Positions 44,863 through 56,194 of a stretch of DNA of 64,000 nucleotides are shown here, piece by piece. Source of the stretch: Suillus spraguei (taxonomy: Eukaryota; Basidiomycota; Agaricomycetes; Boletales; Suillaceae); assembly GCA_016800925.1 (NCBI GenBank), contig JABCPU010000148.1, positions 1-64,000 of the forward strand, read 5' to 3'. The stretch's first letter is position 1, and every line of letters begins with the position of its first letter. A program made the position numbers and the translations under genes. The notes beneath the pieces are model-generated. The model saw nothing but the letters and a program-made list of their open reading frames with translations. It did not search any database and was not told where the DNA came from.

Positions 44863-47229
44863 ATGTCTACTCCAATTAAGGTCCATGTTTATGACCTTAG
44901 CAAGGGTCTCGCCAGCCAGCTCTCCTTGCAACTCACCGGTAAGCATATGGATGGCGTCTGGTTAGTATCATCTAGCATTGGCAATCAAGACTCATGTGCT
45001 CACTGACCGCTATATATATAGGCATACATCAGTGATAGCCTTCGGGAAGGAAATCTTCTACGGACCAGGTATCTGTGAAACTGAGCCGGGTCGGTCCCAT
45101 GTAAGCTGTTACTAGGGTCGCGGGGCGGTTTTATCATACTAACATAGTGAGCCGTAGCACGGGTCACCTCTGAGGATAATTGATATGGGCGAGACATCTA
45201 TAGACGAGCAGACGTTTGTCGAATACCTTAGCCAGATAAAGGAGCACTACACTGCAGACAAAGTAAGTGATTGCAACAACACGGGATACTTGTCCTGCTC
45301 ACTGAACTCAGTACCATCTATTAGGTGAGACTGCGGTACAAGATAGTATCATGACTTATTGATTGACGTTTAAAAAGACTTCAACTGCAACTCATTTACT
45401 AACGATTGCCTTGGCTTTTTGACTGGAGGCTCGCTTCCATCGTATATTAAGGGTATTGACCCATAATTGCCTCCTTCGGTTGAATATCATTCTAAAAACA
45501 ATCTTGCAGATCTACCATCCGATTTTCTTTCGACGCCATTTGGTGCTGCCTTACGACCAACTATCGATGCCATGTTTCGAGGCAGGGCTTCTACCGGTGT
45601 CCTGACCCCTCCATCAGATATCCCAACCGATTCACCCAATCCGGCATTGGGGTCATCTCTGCTGCAGGCTGTAGCGGCTAGCGCAACATCCAACAGCTCT
45701 GGAGCGCCGTCCTCGTCTAGGAACTACCTTCCAACACCTGCACCAACATCGCCTCCTACACCAGTCCAGAGTAATAGCCTTACTACACCTGTGCACATTG
45801 CTACAAACCCCTCATCTTTCCATAATGTGCTCCGCACACACCGAGCTGTGGTTGCATTCTTCACGAGTGCAACATGTGGGCCTTGCAGGATGATCGAGCC
45901 TGTATTCGAAGACCTTGCAAGAAGCAAGAGCCGAGCCAATGATGTTGCATTTGTTAAGATAGATTTGAGCGTCGGAATGAGCAATGCGGTGGGCGGCGAG
46001 TATGGTGTAAGAGTGACACCGACGTTTATTCTATTCTTGGATGGGAATAAAGTAGGAGGAGAACGTATGATATTCTTGCGACAACTGACACGCTTCCTTA
46101 GACGCATGAGATGAAGGGTGTTAATGCACCAGAATTGCGCACACAAGTCGACTTACTTCTTTATCAGGCTTTTCCTCGTGAGTGTAGCCTCTCTTTCCCT
46201 GTGACAGCGAACTGATGCAGCGATGGCGATCAGCACACCCACACACTAAGTTATCCCTTCCCGCGATTGAAGCTATATCCCTCAATGCCATCCTGTTCTC
46301 TCAAGTCCTGAATTTCGATATTGTGCTTGCAAAAGTAACGGGGTTCGTAGATGCGGCTCCTTCATGGTCTGGCTCCGCTACGAAAGAAGCCACGAAGCAA
46401 ATTCTCGCGAAGAATATCATTCCGTACCTCAAAGCACGGGGGTCTTCATCGCCCCCTAACATCCTTTTCGAGCCTTGGAAAGACGTGACGACAAGCCTTG
46501 CGACGAACCTTTCTGCGGGAGAATTATTCCCTGTAGCAGATATATGGCGCATTGCGCTGCTCGAGCCGGCTGTATGCGGCTGGAGTGCAACGAAACTTGG
46601 TCCTGGAAGTCCAATCCTCGTTTTGTTATCCAAGGCCGAAGGCGCGCCAAGGAATTACACCCTCACACTCTTAAAGATGATTTCAAATGCATTTGCGAAC
46701 AACGTTATAGCACGAGAACTTCTTCTTTCGTCTCGGAGTAGGATTACAACGCTAATAGTGGCTTCTTTGTTGCACGACGATGCAAGTGTACGGTTGGCAG
46801 CAGCCAGCCTAGCATTTAACATGGCTGTACACCTTCAAAGACTGAGAGTAGAGAAGTTGCGGGGGAATGTTAAAGGGGATGATGTGGGCGAGAATGAAGA
46901 CTGGGATGTTGAGATGACGAGCGCACTTCTGGAAGCTATAGAGCGGGAGAAGGTGAACGAGGAAATTGGTACGCCCTTGATAGAATCTATCCTCATGCCA
47001 ATGCTTGACTATTACATTTTCTGTGACAGTTCACCGTCTGACAGCGTCACTGGCATTGCTAATCCGACTATCTCCGTCCATTGAACAACTCACCTCCTTG
47101 TTAGAGGTTCTGCAAGCTCAGAAAATACTTAAGGATAAGTTGGAGAGAGGCGGATGCGGGGACGCGGGCGTTGTAAAGAAGGAGGCCCGCAAGTTAATTG
47201 AGGAGGTTGCTAAGAAGCTTTGTCCTTGA
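44863..47229 (+). CDS. PPPDE peptidase - thioredoxin - PUL three-domain protein
   Basis: Domain order: (1) PPPDE/DeSI-like thiol isopeptidase (VHVYDLSKGLASQLSLQLTG, WHTSVIAFGKEIFYGPGI with the His, FNCNSFTNDCLGFLTGGSLP with the Cys); (2) Pro/Ser/Thr linker; (3) thioredoxin (VAFFTSATCGPCRMIEPVFE with the CGPC site, GVRVTPTFILFLDGNK); (4) PUL domain (LSLPAIEAISLNAILFSQVL, WSGSATKEATKQILAKNI, RNYTLTLLKMISNAFANNVI, ASVRLAAASLAFNMAVHLQR, LTASLALLIRLSPSIEQL). PUL domains bind Cdc48/p97, and PPPDE enzymes remove SUMO or ubiquitin, so a redox-linked Cdc48-associated deconjugase is plausible (inference). Introns include a 13-nt micro-exon at 45312-45324. The acceptor before PHPHTKLSLP is chosen to avoid a stop. 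It ends KKLCP with TGA at 47227-47229. Confidence 0.9.
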
Positions 47230-47666
47230 TAATAGAGTGTTTTCTCGTTGTACTGAGTGCATTGCTATCATGATATAGGTGCTTTGCAGGATCTCATATA
47301 TAGTCTATAGTCGGGCCTAACTATTTGAGGTTGTACATTTCTGAAGGAGTTGAACACCCGCTGAAGCGCCGGGGCGGCATTGTGCACACTTTTCAATATC
47401 ACGAGCACATGAATAACCGGAAAGCCGACGGAAGTCATACAAAAGGTTGTCTGCGACAACACTGATGAACCTTGCAATTTCCTTCTGTTCTTCATCTGCT
47501 GGATCCTAGACACAGTTTCAACTGATACCATCTTATCAATTATCTAGAGACGCTTGTGAACTATCCACTCTATCTCCACTCTTAAGAGCGTCTGAACGGG
47601 CCAGAAGGACCTTGAAGCATCCTTCTATCCGTTGTCGCTCATAGCATCTCCTGTTATTTCGAGTCC

Positions 47667-50130
47667 ATGCTGAGGTTCTCGAGCAGATTAGCCCCTCGTT
47701 CGTCGCGTTCATCGGCGGTACGTAATAATTTGCCGGTTAGTTACGTATCTGATGCTAATTGTTCCTCCAGCTTGTGTCTCGAATGGTCACCAAGCGCAAT
47801 TTCAAGTCCTCAGCCCCAAAGGGATCTGATAATCCAGAGGGATATGCTATTGATCCTACTGCAGGGAACATGCTGCGGTTCCAGGCTTCGCTTCCTCGGC
47901 TTCCCGTTCCGGCGCTGTCCTCAACCGTGCACAAGTACCTTGAGACCATTCGGCCTCTTCTGACGGATGCGGAGTACGCCAAGTCTCAGGCTACTGCGCA
48001 AGAGTTTCTCAAGTCATCTCAGGCTGCTGAGCTCCAGAAACGCCTAGAAGCCCGTGCCGCAGATCCATCCATCAAGAATTGGATAGCGGACTGGTGGAAT
48101 GACGCGGCATACATGGGCTATCGCGATCCTGTTGTGGTCTATGTTAGCTACTTCTACGTGCACCTTGATGATCCACGTAGACGTGATCCGGCGAAGAGGG
48201 CTGCTAGTCTGATCAAAGCTATGTTGCCCTTCAGAGAAATCACAGAGTCGTCAGTGTCTCGCGTGTCTTTCACCTTGTTTTATTACTCATACCTTAACTG
48301 AGCAGACAACAATTGGAACCTGAGAAGGTTCGTGGGATGCCATTGTGCATGGATTCGTACAAATGGCTGTAAGTGTCGTTTCGTAACCCATGGTCACATT
48401 GAATTAAATCCTCGCAGTTTCCATGCATGCCGATACCCCACCAAGCCATCCGACACTGCAAAGAAGTTTGATCCAAAGGCACACAATCACGTCGTGTTTG
48501 TGAGAAAGAACAAGTTTTACGAAGTCCTGCTCACAACCCCAGAAGGACGTGAACTCAGCGAGGCTGAGCTAGAAGTGTGCGTGTTGCGCATTAATCACTC
48601 TGGATTCATTGAACTTAACATAACTTTGCAACGTAGGCAAGTGGAGCGAGTAATTAAGATGGCAGGAAAGGAGACGGGTGTTCCGGTTGGCGCACTGACA
48701 GCGGAGAACCGAGATATTTGGACTGATGTAAGTACTTGGCAGTTCAGTTCAGCCGCCCTATCCATTTTCCTCATACCTTTTTCCGTTCAGGCACGTTCTG
48801 CACTAATTGCAAGTTCGCCAGTAAATCAAAACTCTCTCGAGCGGATAGAATCCTCCGCGATTATCATTTGCCTTGACGACACTACACCCGTCTTGCGCGA
48901 AGATATTTCATGGTCTTGCTGGGTTGGAGACGGCCGGAACCGTTTCTACGACAAGCACCAATGTATGTGACTACTGACTTTCACAGTTCTTTAGATATAT
49001 TAATGCACTTTATGTCAGTGCTCGTCTTTGATAATGGGCGATCGGGTTTTCTCGGGGAGCATTCGTGTATGGATGGCACACCCACGCTTCGCATGAATGA
49101 ATTCATTCTTGCTTCTCTTGCCCACAATAAGGTCGATCTTGGTGCGCCTAGGTCTAGCTCGACTGGGGCCAATCTTCCGCAGCCCACAGAGCTGAAATTT
49201 GAACTTGACGCAACATGCCAGAAATACATCAATGAGGCATGCCAACATTTTGACGAGCTCGTGGGTCAACATGACATGCAGGTGAGTGCAGGGTCCAGTG
49301 AAATCTATCAGGGCCCTAGATAATTAAATTGCCACCGTTCCTAGGTGCTCCACTACGAAGGCTATGGGAAAGACCTTATGAAGAAGTTCAAGGCTTCCCC
49401 TGATGCATGGACTCAGCTTGTGAAACAGCTTGCTTTCCACAAGATGTTCAATCGACCTGGTGTGACATATGAAAGCTGTCAAACGCGCAAATACCAGCAG
49501 GGCCGCACGGAAGTCATCCGTAGTGCCAGTTCGGAAACCAAGGAGTGGGCCGAAGCCATGCTTAATGCAGATGAATCTGTAGGTCTTCATGCGGAAATCG
49601 CGTGACACTTGCCTATTTCAATTAGAGGCTAAATGACATGCGTGATTCGGATATAGGATGAACACCGCGCCGTACTTTTCCGCCGTGCCGTCGCGCGTCA
49701 CCTACAGTACGCTGCCTGGGCCGCGGATGGGCAAGGGGTGGACCGGCATTTATTCGGTCTAAAGAAGATGGTTCGTGATGGCGAGTCCGTTCCGGCTATC
49801 TATTCGGACCCAGCGTTTTCCAAGACGAACCATTGGGAGTTGTCAACCTCTCAGCTTTCTTCCAAGTATCTAGATGGGTGGGGATACGGAGAAGGTACAT
49901 CTTGTCGTGAAGAGTGATTTTGCGAATTGAAGCTGATAATTATCACACGCAGTTGTCACGGACGGGTATGGACTTTCGTATTCCATCGATGATCATTACA
50001 TCCGCTGGACCATCACATCACTCAAACGGAATACTGCTGAACTGAAGCACTACCTTGCGGAGGCTGCGACAGAGACGAGGTTCATGATGGAAAGAGCTGC
50101 TGCTGCTGCTGAACAGAAGGCAAAGTTGTG
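47667..50130 (+). CDS. Carnitine O-acetyltransferase
   Basis: Transfers acetyl groups between CoA and carnitine so that acetyl units can leave peroxisomes and enter mitochondria. Exon 1 (47667-47717) encodes MLRFSSRLAPRSSRSSA, an Arg/Ser-rich amphipathic leader typical of mitochondrial import. A second ATG at 47783 (MVTKRNFKSS) would skip it. Blocks: LPRLPVPALSSTVHKYLETI, WWNDAAYMGYRDPVVVYVSY, RGMPLCMDSYKW, HNHVVFVRKNKFYEVLL, VFDNGRSGFLGEHSCMDGTP (catalytic His in GEHS), YGKDLMKKFKASPDAW, FHKMFNRPGVTYESCQTRKY, GRTEVIRSASSE, WELSTSQLSSKYLDGWGYGE, DGYGLSYSIDDHYIRWTITS. It ends EQKAKL; the final AKL is a peroxisomal targeting signal type 1. About nine introns. Confidence 0.93.
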
Positions 50131-51409
50131 ATTGTGTCATGGACGTGCGTTATTTAATGGCATAATTTTAACTGTTTATATCATTAGGGAGAGATTGCGT
50201 GTGTCCGGGGGGTGAAAAGAAGAGCATCAGAATATGGATACCTTCCTTTTGTTTCCACATCCTGGAGAATCTTGCGTGCGGTCGCAAGGGGATCTCCGAA
50301 ACCCGATTTGTACGGAACGAAGGAGCTCCTTTTAATAACAATATTTATTTCCTATGATTTGATCCCTGCGGCGCGGCGTAGACAGTGAAGTTGAAAGGGT
50401 ACCGCCGCGAACCCTGGCCCTTCGGAAAGTCCGGCAGTAGCAGCACCGTCGGTGTCGGCAGGACACTGCATATCGTGCTACATTAGTAGTTTTTTTAGGC
50501 ATCGAACCCCATGCCCCATCGAGTCTGATTGACTTGTTTTTTTTTTCACGCGATGTCATCAAGGAGCCGGCTCCGTAAAGTTGAAGACCGAGCACACAGC
50601 TCTAGCGTGTTTCGCTAGAGCCTGGGAGTCCGAGTAAGTACGAGAGTTTCGGAAGTGCAGAGTTGGTGAAGTTATGTCCCACGAGGTATCGTCACGTCAA
50701 TGACGGACATTTTCCCGTCGGCTGACCCCCGACCTTCCCAGGGATTTTAGCTAGCGCTGAGGCCTAAGGTCCGCGAGCGCCCCTGGGCCGGTCGATTCCG
50801 TGAACAGCTTTGTTTGAACTGTAAATCATCTCGCTTGTTTCAGCACCAAGTGGAAGTCATTTTCTTCACATTCTCGTATGAATCTTCCTTGTCTTTCGGA
50901 ATACATGTTTGCGGCAGGATGGCTGAATTTTGATGCGAAACTTACGGACTGCGAAGTAACCGTGAGTCCATTTTTGATCAGGTAGTAAACAGGAAGATAA
51001 GAGTACTTTACTCATCTATTACCAACGTGGCCATTTCGGGTCGTTGGGCCTTTGCTGGCAGTTTTTCCGAGTGTCCGTATAAAATCAAGTACCCGGCGTA
51101 GCTTTCGTTCTCGACTGTGATAATATCACTGACAATCTAGAATGTCTAACTAGAGCTTCCGCAATCATGGGAGGCTTCGTCGTCTGTTCGAACCTACCGG
51201 AGAATTCGAGTCCTGGATTCGGAGTGGAGTTGAACGGCGAGAACTTAGATGAAGATAGTAAGTCAGGAGACTCGTGGTTCTTTGATGCCGTAACCTATTG
51301 GCACGGTACTACATATATCTATCCATTGAAACAATGAGTCCGTTAAACTCGGGGTCTCTTTTAAGCCGCACAAGCTCGTACACAAACGTCGATCTCCAGT
51401 ACTGATAAC
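50131..51409. other. Long intergenic region, promoter side of the transcription factor
   Basis: No coding pattern. Contains an 8-bp perfect hairpin at 50600-50620 (CTCTAGCG, 5-nt loop, CGCTAGAG) and a T-run at 50537-50546. The stretch 50750-50815 has a vaguely B-box-like GGTCGATTCC but does not fold as a tRNA. Likely a long 5' region of the downstream gene. Confidence 0.5.
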
Positions 51410-54400
51410 ATGCTCGCAGACTCTAGCCAACATAGGCAAACACCCACAAGGGGCCTTGCTGATATGACCACCGACGCTCGGGCGTCCAAACGGCCTCGCA
51501 ACGCATTTGATTCATCTCTGACTGTCTCTGGGGCCCCTGAAGAATTTCCTTTGGCACCAGGAAAACACATAACAAGAAGCAGCCTCTGTCGTGTGCAGAG
51601 TGCCGAAGGTGCGTTTCAATTCCTATAGTCTCAAAGCTTTGACCATAAATATACCCTCAAGATTAAAGCTGAAAGTATGCCCTTTTTTCCCTCTGAATTC
51701 CCATAGTTTAAAGCTGAATGCGCTAGTGCGATCGTGTCTTTCCATGTCAATCATGTTCAAAACGTGGCTGCGCTGAAATATGTCCAGATGGTATCTAGCA
51801 TCTACATGCTTTCAAGCGTTCAATCTGACCGCGTTTTATATACAGGTGCTCTCACCTCTGGAAAGGGCAGCAGGTTAGTAACGGGGTTTCTAACGAACCT
51901 TGTCACTGATGATCGATCAAGGTTTATTCTCGCTAATACCGAGCAACTTCATGCAAAAATTATTCAGATGAGCGAGCGTATCCGACAGCTTGAAGATGCC
52001 TTGGAGAACGTGCAAGCCAAATGCTCGTCCGACCCTCATCCCCTCTTACACCAGGATTCCTTGCGTATCAAAAATTCATTGGAGCTCTATAGCTCTCACG
52101 CGACCGGTGGACGGCATACCCTGATGGATGGGACAATCAAAGAAAATCATGCAAGCAATCTCCAACTCTCTGTTGCCTCATCTTCAACACAAGACGCAGA
52201 CAAGATTCACGATAGCCGATCAGAGGTGATCTGCTTGGTACCCAGTTTGCAGGATGGTTGCTGATTACCTTTCCAGGAAAGGTATTCATCAGCAGAAGCT
52301 TTTACTTCAGATGTTCCCAGATTGTCTCCCGAAATCGAAAAACTTAGTCAAACATTCCCTTATCCTTGGTTACCCAATAATCCTATGAGGCAACGGATCC
52401 ACGAGATGTTGCCGTCTCGGGAAGAGGCGGAGTACCTTTGCGCGCAAGCTCGATTGAACGCTCTATGGCAGTGAGTTTTCTCGCCACTGTCCGATTGCGT
52501 TGTGTTTATGGCATACACGCAAGGTACAACCTCGACCCAAGCGAAACTTGGCTCCCGAATCTAGTTCATCATGTATACACTACGCCAATGTCAAGCCTTT
52601 CTTTCCGCCGCCTCTCTCTATTATTCATCATGATGGCCATTGGACTGCTCGTTGATCTCAACCAACAGAACGAATCTCCAAAAGCTGAAGTGTACCATCG
52701 CCTGGCACGGGCCTCCCTATGTGAGACAAATCTGATGGACGAGCCTAGTTTAGATCTTCTACAGACTTTGGTGTGTTGGTCACATTATCCAACATGCGGT
52801 TGTGCTGACGAAAAGGTAGTTTTACATGATTTGGTACCTTCTGATTTTCTCAGATAAGAGTCAAGCTGTATCATATGCATGGAGCATCATGGGACTTGCT
52901 GTAAAGCTTGCTCAGAGTGTGGGTCTTTCCGAAATAGTAACTCTCCACTCACCTAAAACATTTATTGTTTCAGTTAGGTCTCCGTAAGTCGGGCATCCAT
53001 TATTGCCCTGAGATTTCCTCAAACATGAATTTTCATTCATTTTCATAGACCGCGACGGCAATAGATGGAAGGTAATTCCCGAAGAGTCTCAGCGGCGGAG
53101 AATGCTGTTCTGGGAACTTCTGAATTTAGACGCACGCCTGGTTAGTTCTGATTTTCAACTGGTTGTGCATGTGACATGCGTACTGAACCTCGAGTTCTAG
53201 TCTTTATCGCTTGGTCGGCCACCATCTCTTTGCTTACAACATGTCGATTGCCGGCGACCATCCTATGCTTCAGAGGGGATGTACATAGTCCCGGAAGCTC
53301 AGTCATGTTGACCGATTTATTCATTTACTTCATACCAGAACTGATTATTCCACAGATCATGAGTGGAAGCACGGGTTCTTCCTGAACTGTCTCACACCGG
53401 TCCTAGTTACCACGGTATCTGCACAACAACCACCATATTCTAGCATTCTGGATGTCGACAAGAAAATCCGGGACTTCTACATCCCTCCCACACTCGACAT
53501 CTTCAATCCAGGTGGCATCGTGGATATCCGACAGTTGACCATGCAGCAAGTGCTAGTAGCTAGCGGGCGAGAAATTGGTGGGTTTTTTTCACCGGCAAGG
53601 TCGTGTGCCTGCGCGCTGAAGCTGGGCACCCATAAGTCCTACTGCAGCTTCATAGGAATTGTTTTACTGAGGCACTGAGTGACTTCGATGCTTTCACGTA
53701 TCGACACAAATATGCACCGTCAGTTCTTGCAACCTACCTTAGCGCCTCCCGCCTCGTTGCCACGTTAGAGACCCTGCTGCATCGTGAGCCACAGCTGAGT
53801 AAGCGGTTCATGTGTTTCTGGTTCAATGCATTCTCTGGCGCGGTGAGTGACCCCTGAAACTAGCAATCTGTTACATCTTGACTGGGTATTTTGACCCAGG
53901 TTGCATTGTCTTTGATTGTTTCCAGAACACCTTTCTTAAGTCTGGCGCCATTTGCGCTGAAGGAGCTGGACACTATTTACCGCATTTTCGCGAACGTGGC
54001 CAAGGAATGCTCAAAGGTCGCTCAGGCTCTGGTTAGTGATGAAGACGACATTTGGGAGATTGTTACTAAATTGGAAGATAGCCTTTGCTCACTAAAATCG
54101 CAGAGAAGTCACATCGGACGTATGCCCAGTGGCTCAAAACGTCTAGAGATAGCTCGACCATGGACACCGACGACCTGACGTCTCAAGAGTCACCAGTCGG
54201 ACCAGCTGCGTGCAGCACTTCAGGGGATTTGGCGAGTCCTTTTGACGCTGCCCATTCGCTCCTACAAAAAACGTTGCAGGATGTTGACACAACTGCTCCA
54301 CCAACCATTCAGGAGCTTCCTGCTTACTCGCCTCAGCAGCTCAAGCCAATGATAAGCTCACAGCTGGATTGCGCAGAGCAACTTGAAGAGCTGGGGCATC

Positions 54401-54606
54401 CTCCTGACCTATCCGCAGAGATGCTTTCGCTTGCTTTAGGTTTGGATGAGGATCTGGTTGCTGCGACTTTGAGGCACAGCGCAGATCCTTCGACCCCTGT
54501 GGGCAATACAGCTCAGAGGGTAGGGAATCACACGTTCAACTTTGATTTTGGTGCACTAGCGTCAAATGTCGACAACCAGAATAATACGTATATGACATGG
54601 TTTTGA
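51410..54606 (+). CDS. Zn2Cys6 fungal-specific transcription factor
   Basis: Sequence-specific nuclear regulator; target unknown. The DNA-binding domain is built from several exons: KKQPLSCAECRR, a 13-nt micro-exon at 51662-51674 (LKLK), CDRVFPCQSCSKRGCAEICP, then DGALTSGKGSR. This gives the six-Cys cluster C-x2-C-x6-C-x5-C-x2-C-x6-C. A coiled dimerisation stretch follows: FILANTEQLHAKIIQMSERI, RQLEDALENVQAK. The fungal_trans-like middle domain includes AIGLLVDLNQQNESPKAEVY, FWELLNLDARL and DFYIPPTLDIFNPGG. It ends NFDFGALASNVDNQNNTYMT to TGA at 54604-54606. The start is uncertain: ATG at 51410 or 51464 (MTTDARASKRPRNAF) precede, but the frame of the first exon does not join KKQPLS without an unseen intron. 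About eight introns. Confidence 0.85.
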
Positions 54607-54852
54607 TGCTTTGTATTCGAGTAATTCAATTCAATAAGTACTTCATCTTATACATAGATGAATTACGAGTTACACTATTAGTCATCGTCGCGAGACTAAA
54701 CTCGCACGAATTGCGAATACCTGCTTATGTAATAATGTATTTGAACTTGCTTAAACCACGCACTGCTCGGTGCTATAACTAGATCTCCTTGCTGTACCCC
54801 TTCCTGAAACTGTCCACCGCGCTGCTATACCAGAAAGTTCGGCTCTTGAGAT

Positions 54853-56194
54853 ATGTCCCGAATACGGGAAGTATGGGCGCCGAATCTTGAGGCAGAAATG
54901 CAGAACATACGAGACCTAATCGACCAATACCCTTACGTTGCAATTGTGCGCGTAGTCTGATGTCTCTTGCAGATAGATACTCACGATGAAGTAGGACACA
55001 GAATTTCCGGGCGTAGTTGCACGACCAATAGGCACTTTCAAAACATCTTCAGACTATCACTATCAGACAATGCGATGTAATGTCGACCTACTCAAGTTAA
55101 TACAAGCCGGTATCACACTCGCGGATGAAGAGGGTAATTTCCCCCAGGATGTCACGACGTGGCAATTCAATTTCAAGTTCAGCATAAGGTGCGTGTTAGA
55201 AAGTGAAATTGTCGGGCGTCACATGTTAAGAATGAAACCCTAGTGAAGATATGTACGCGCCAGAATCAATCGATCTATTGCAGAAATCAGGGCTCGATTT
55301 CCAGCGTCATGAGGAAATGGGAATATTGCCGTATGACTTTGCTGAACTCTTGATCACATCGGGTTTAGTCCTTGCACCTGAGGCCAAGTGGATATCATTT
55401 CATAGGTGAGTCATAATTCTTCATTTTTCTTTGACAAATAAGGGCGCCAAGTGCTCTTTATTCTTTGTCTTTATGATATCATTCAGTTCCATTATGGAAG
55501 TGTCTCTTCTGCATTCACCTCACTTACTTGTTATTTCCATATCCCAGTGGCTATGACTTTGGTTACTTGGTCAGGCTTTTGACTGCGATGTCTTTGCCGA
55601 CGTCAGAAGAACAGTTCTTTGAATGGTTGCGCACCTGGTTTCCTTATTGCTATGATATCAAGTTCATGATGCGTGCCTCCAAGTCCCTCAAAGGAGGACT
55701 ACAGGAAGTCGCGGATGATCTTGGTGTGCGTGATTTCTCCTGTGGCTAGTTGATCACCAGTTGATTATGAATCCCTACAGGTGACGCGTATAGGAACATC
55801 ACATCAAGCCGGATCAGATTCTCTTCTTACTGCATCCACCTTCTTCAGAATGCGAGAACTCCACTTCAATAATCAAATAGATGACGCAGAATATAACTGT
55901 AAGCTGTATGGTCTGGGACAGACTTTCGCAGCATCCAACGGTATCACTGATACCGGCCGAGGTGGAGCTACTATTGCCGAACGAGAAGATAGGGGGATAC
56001 CAAGGGAATCACAAAACCAGACTCCTGCCTTGTCCGCCCCCCAGAACCAGGGTGTGATAATGGGTATGGGTGTGCCTTTACCTACTCCAGCACTGGGCGG
56101 AGCTTTGCCTGCACCACTACCGTCTGGTACACCATATGGGCCTATGGGAGCGAGTGGCCCTTTCATACGGACGGCAATTGGGGTGGGGAGATAG
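54853..56194 (+). CDS. POP2: CCR4-NOT deadenylase subunit Caf1/Pop2
   Basis: DEDD-family 3' exonuclease that shortens mRNA poly(A) tails in the CCR4-NOT complex. Start ATG at 54853: MSRIREVWAPNLEAEMQNIR, DLIDQYPYVAI. Then DTEFPGVVARPIGTF (first Asp and Glu), YQTMRCNVDLLKLIQAGITL, FPQDVTTWQFNFKFSI, MYAPESIDLLQKSGLDFQRH, GYDFGYLVRLLT (second Asp), YCYDIKFMMR, HQAGSDSLLTASTFFRMREL (third Asp). All DEDD residues are visible. A Gly/Pro-rich, Met-containing C-terminal tail (GVIMGMGVPLPTPALGG) extends past the catalytic domain to TAG at 56192-56194. Five or so short introns; splice sites are canonical. Confidence 0.94.

Noticed and set aside
45724..46146. 140-codon minus-strand frame
   Set aside because: Antisense shadow of the thioredoxin domain and linker.
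50740..50820. Possible tRNA (GGTCGATTCC near 50793)
   Set aside because: The B-box-like word lacks one base, no A-box at proper distance, and no acceptor or anticodon stem can be paired.
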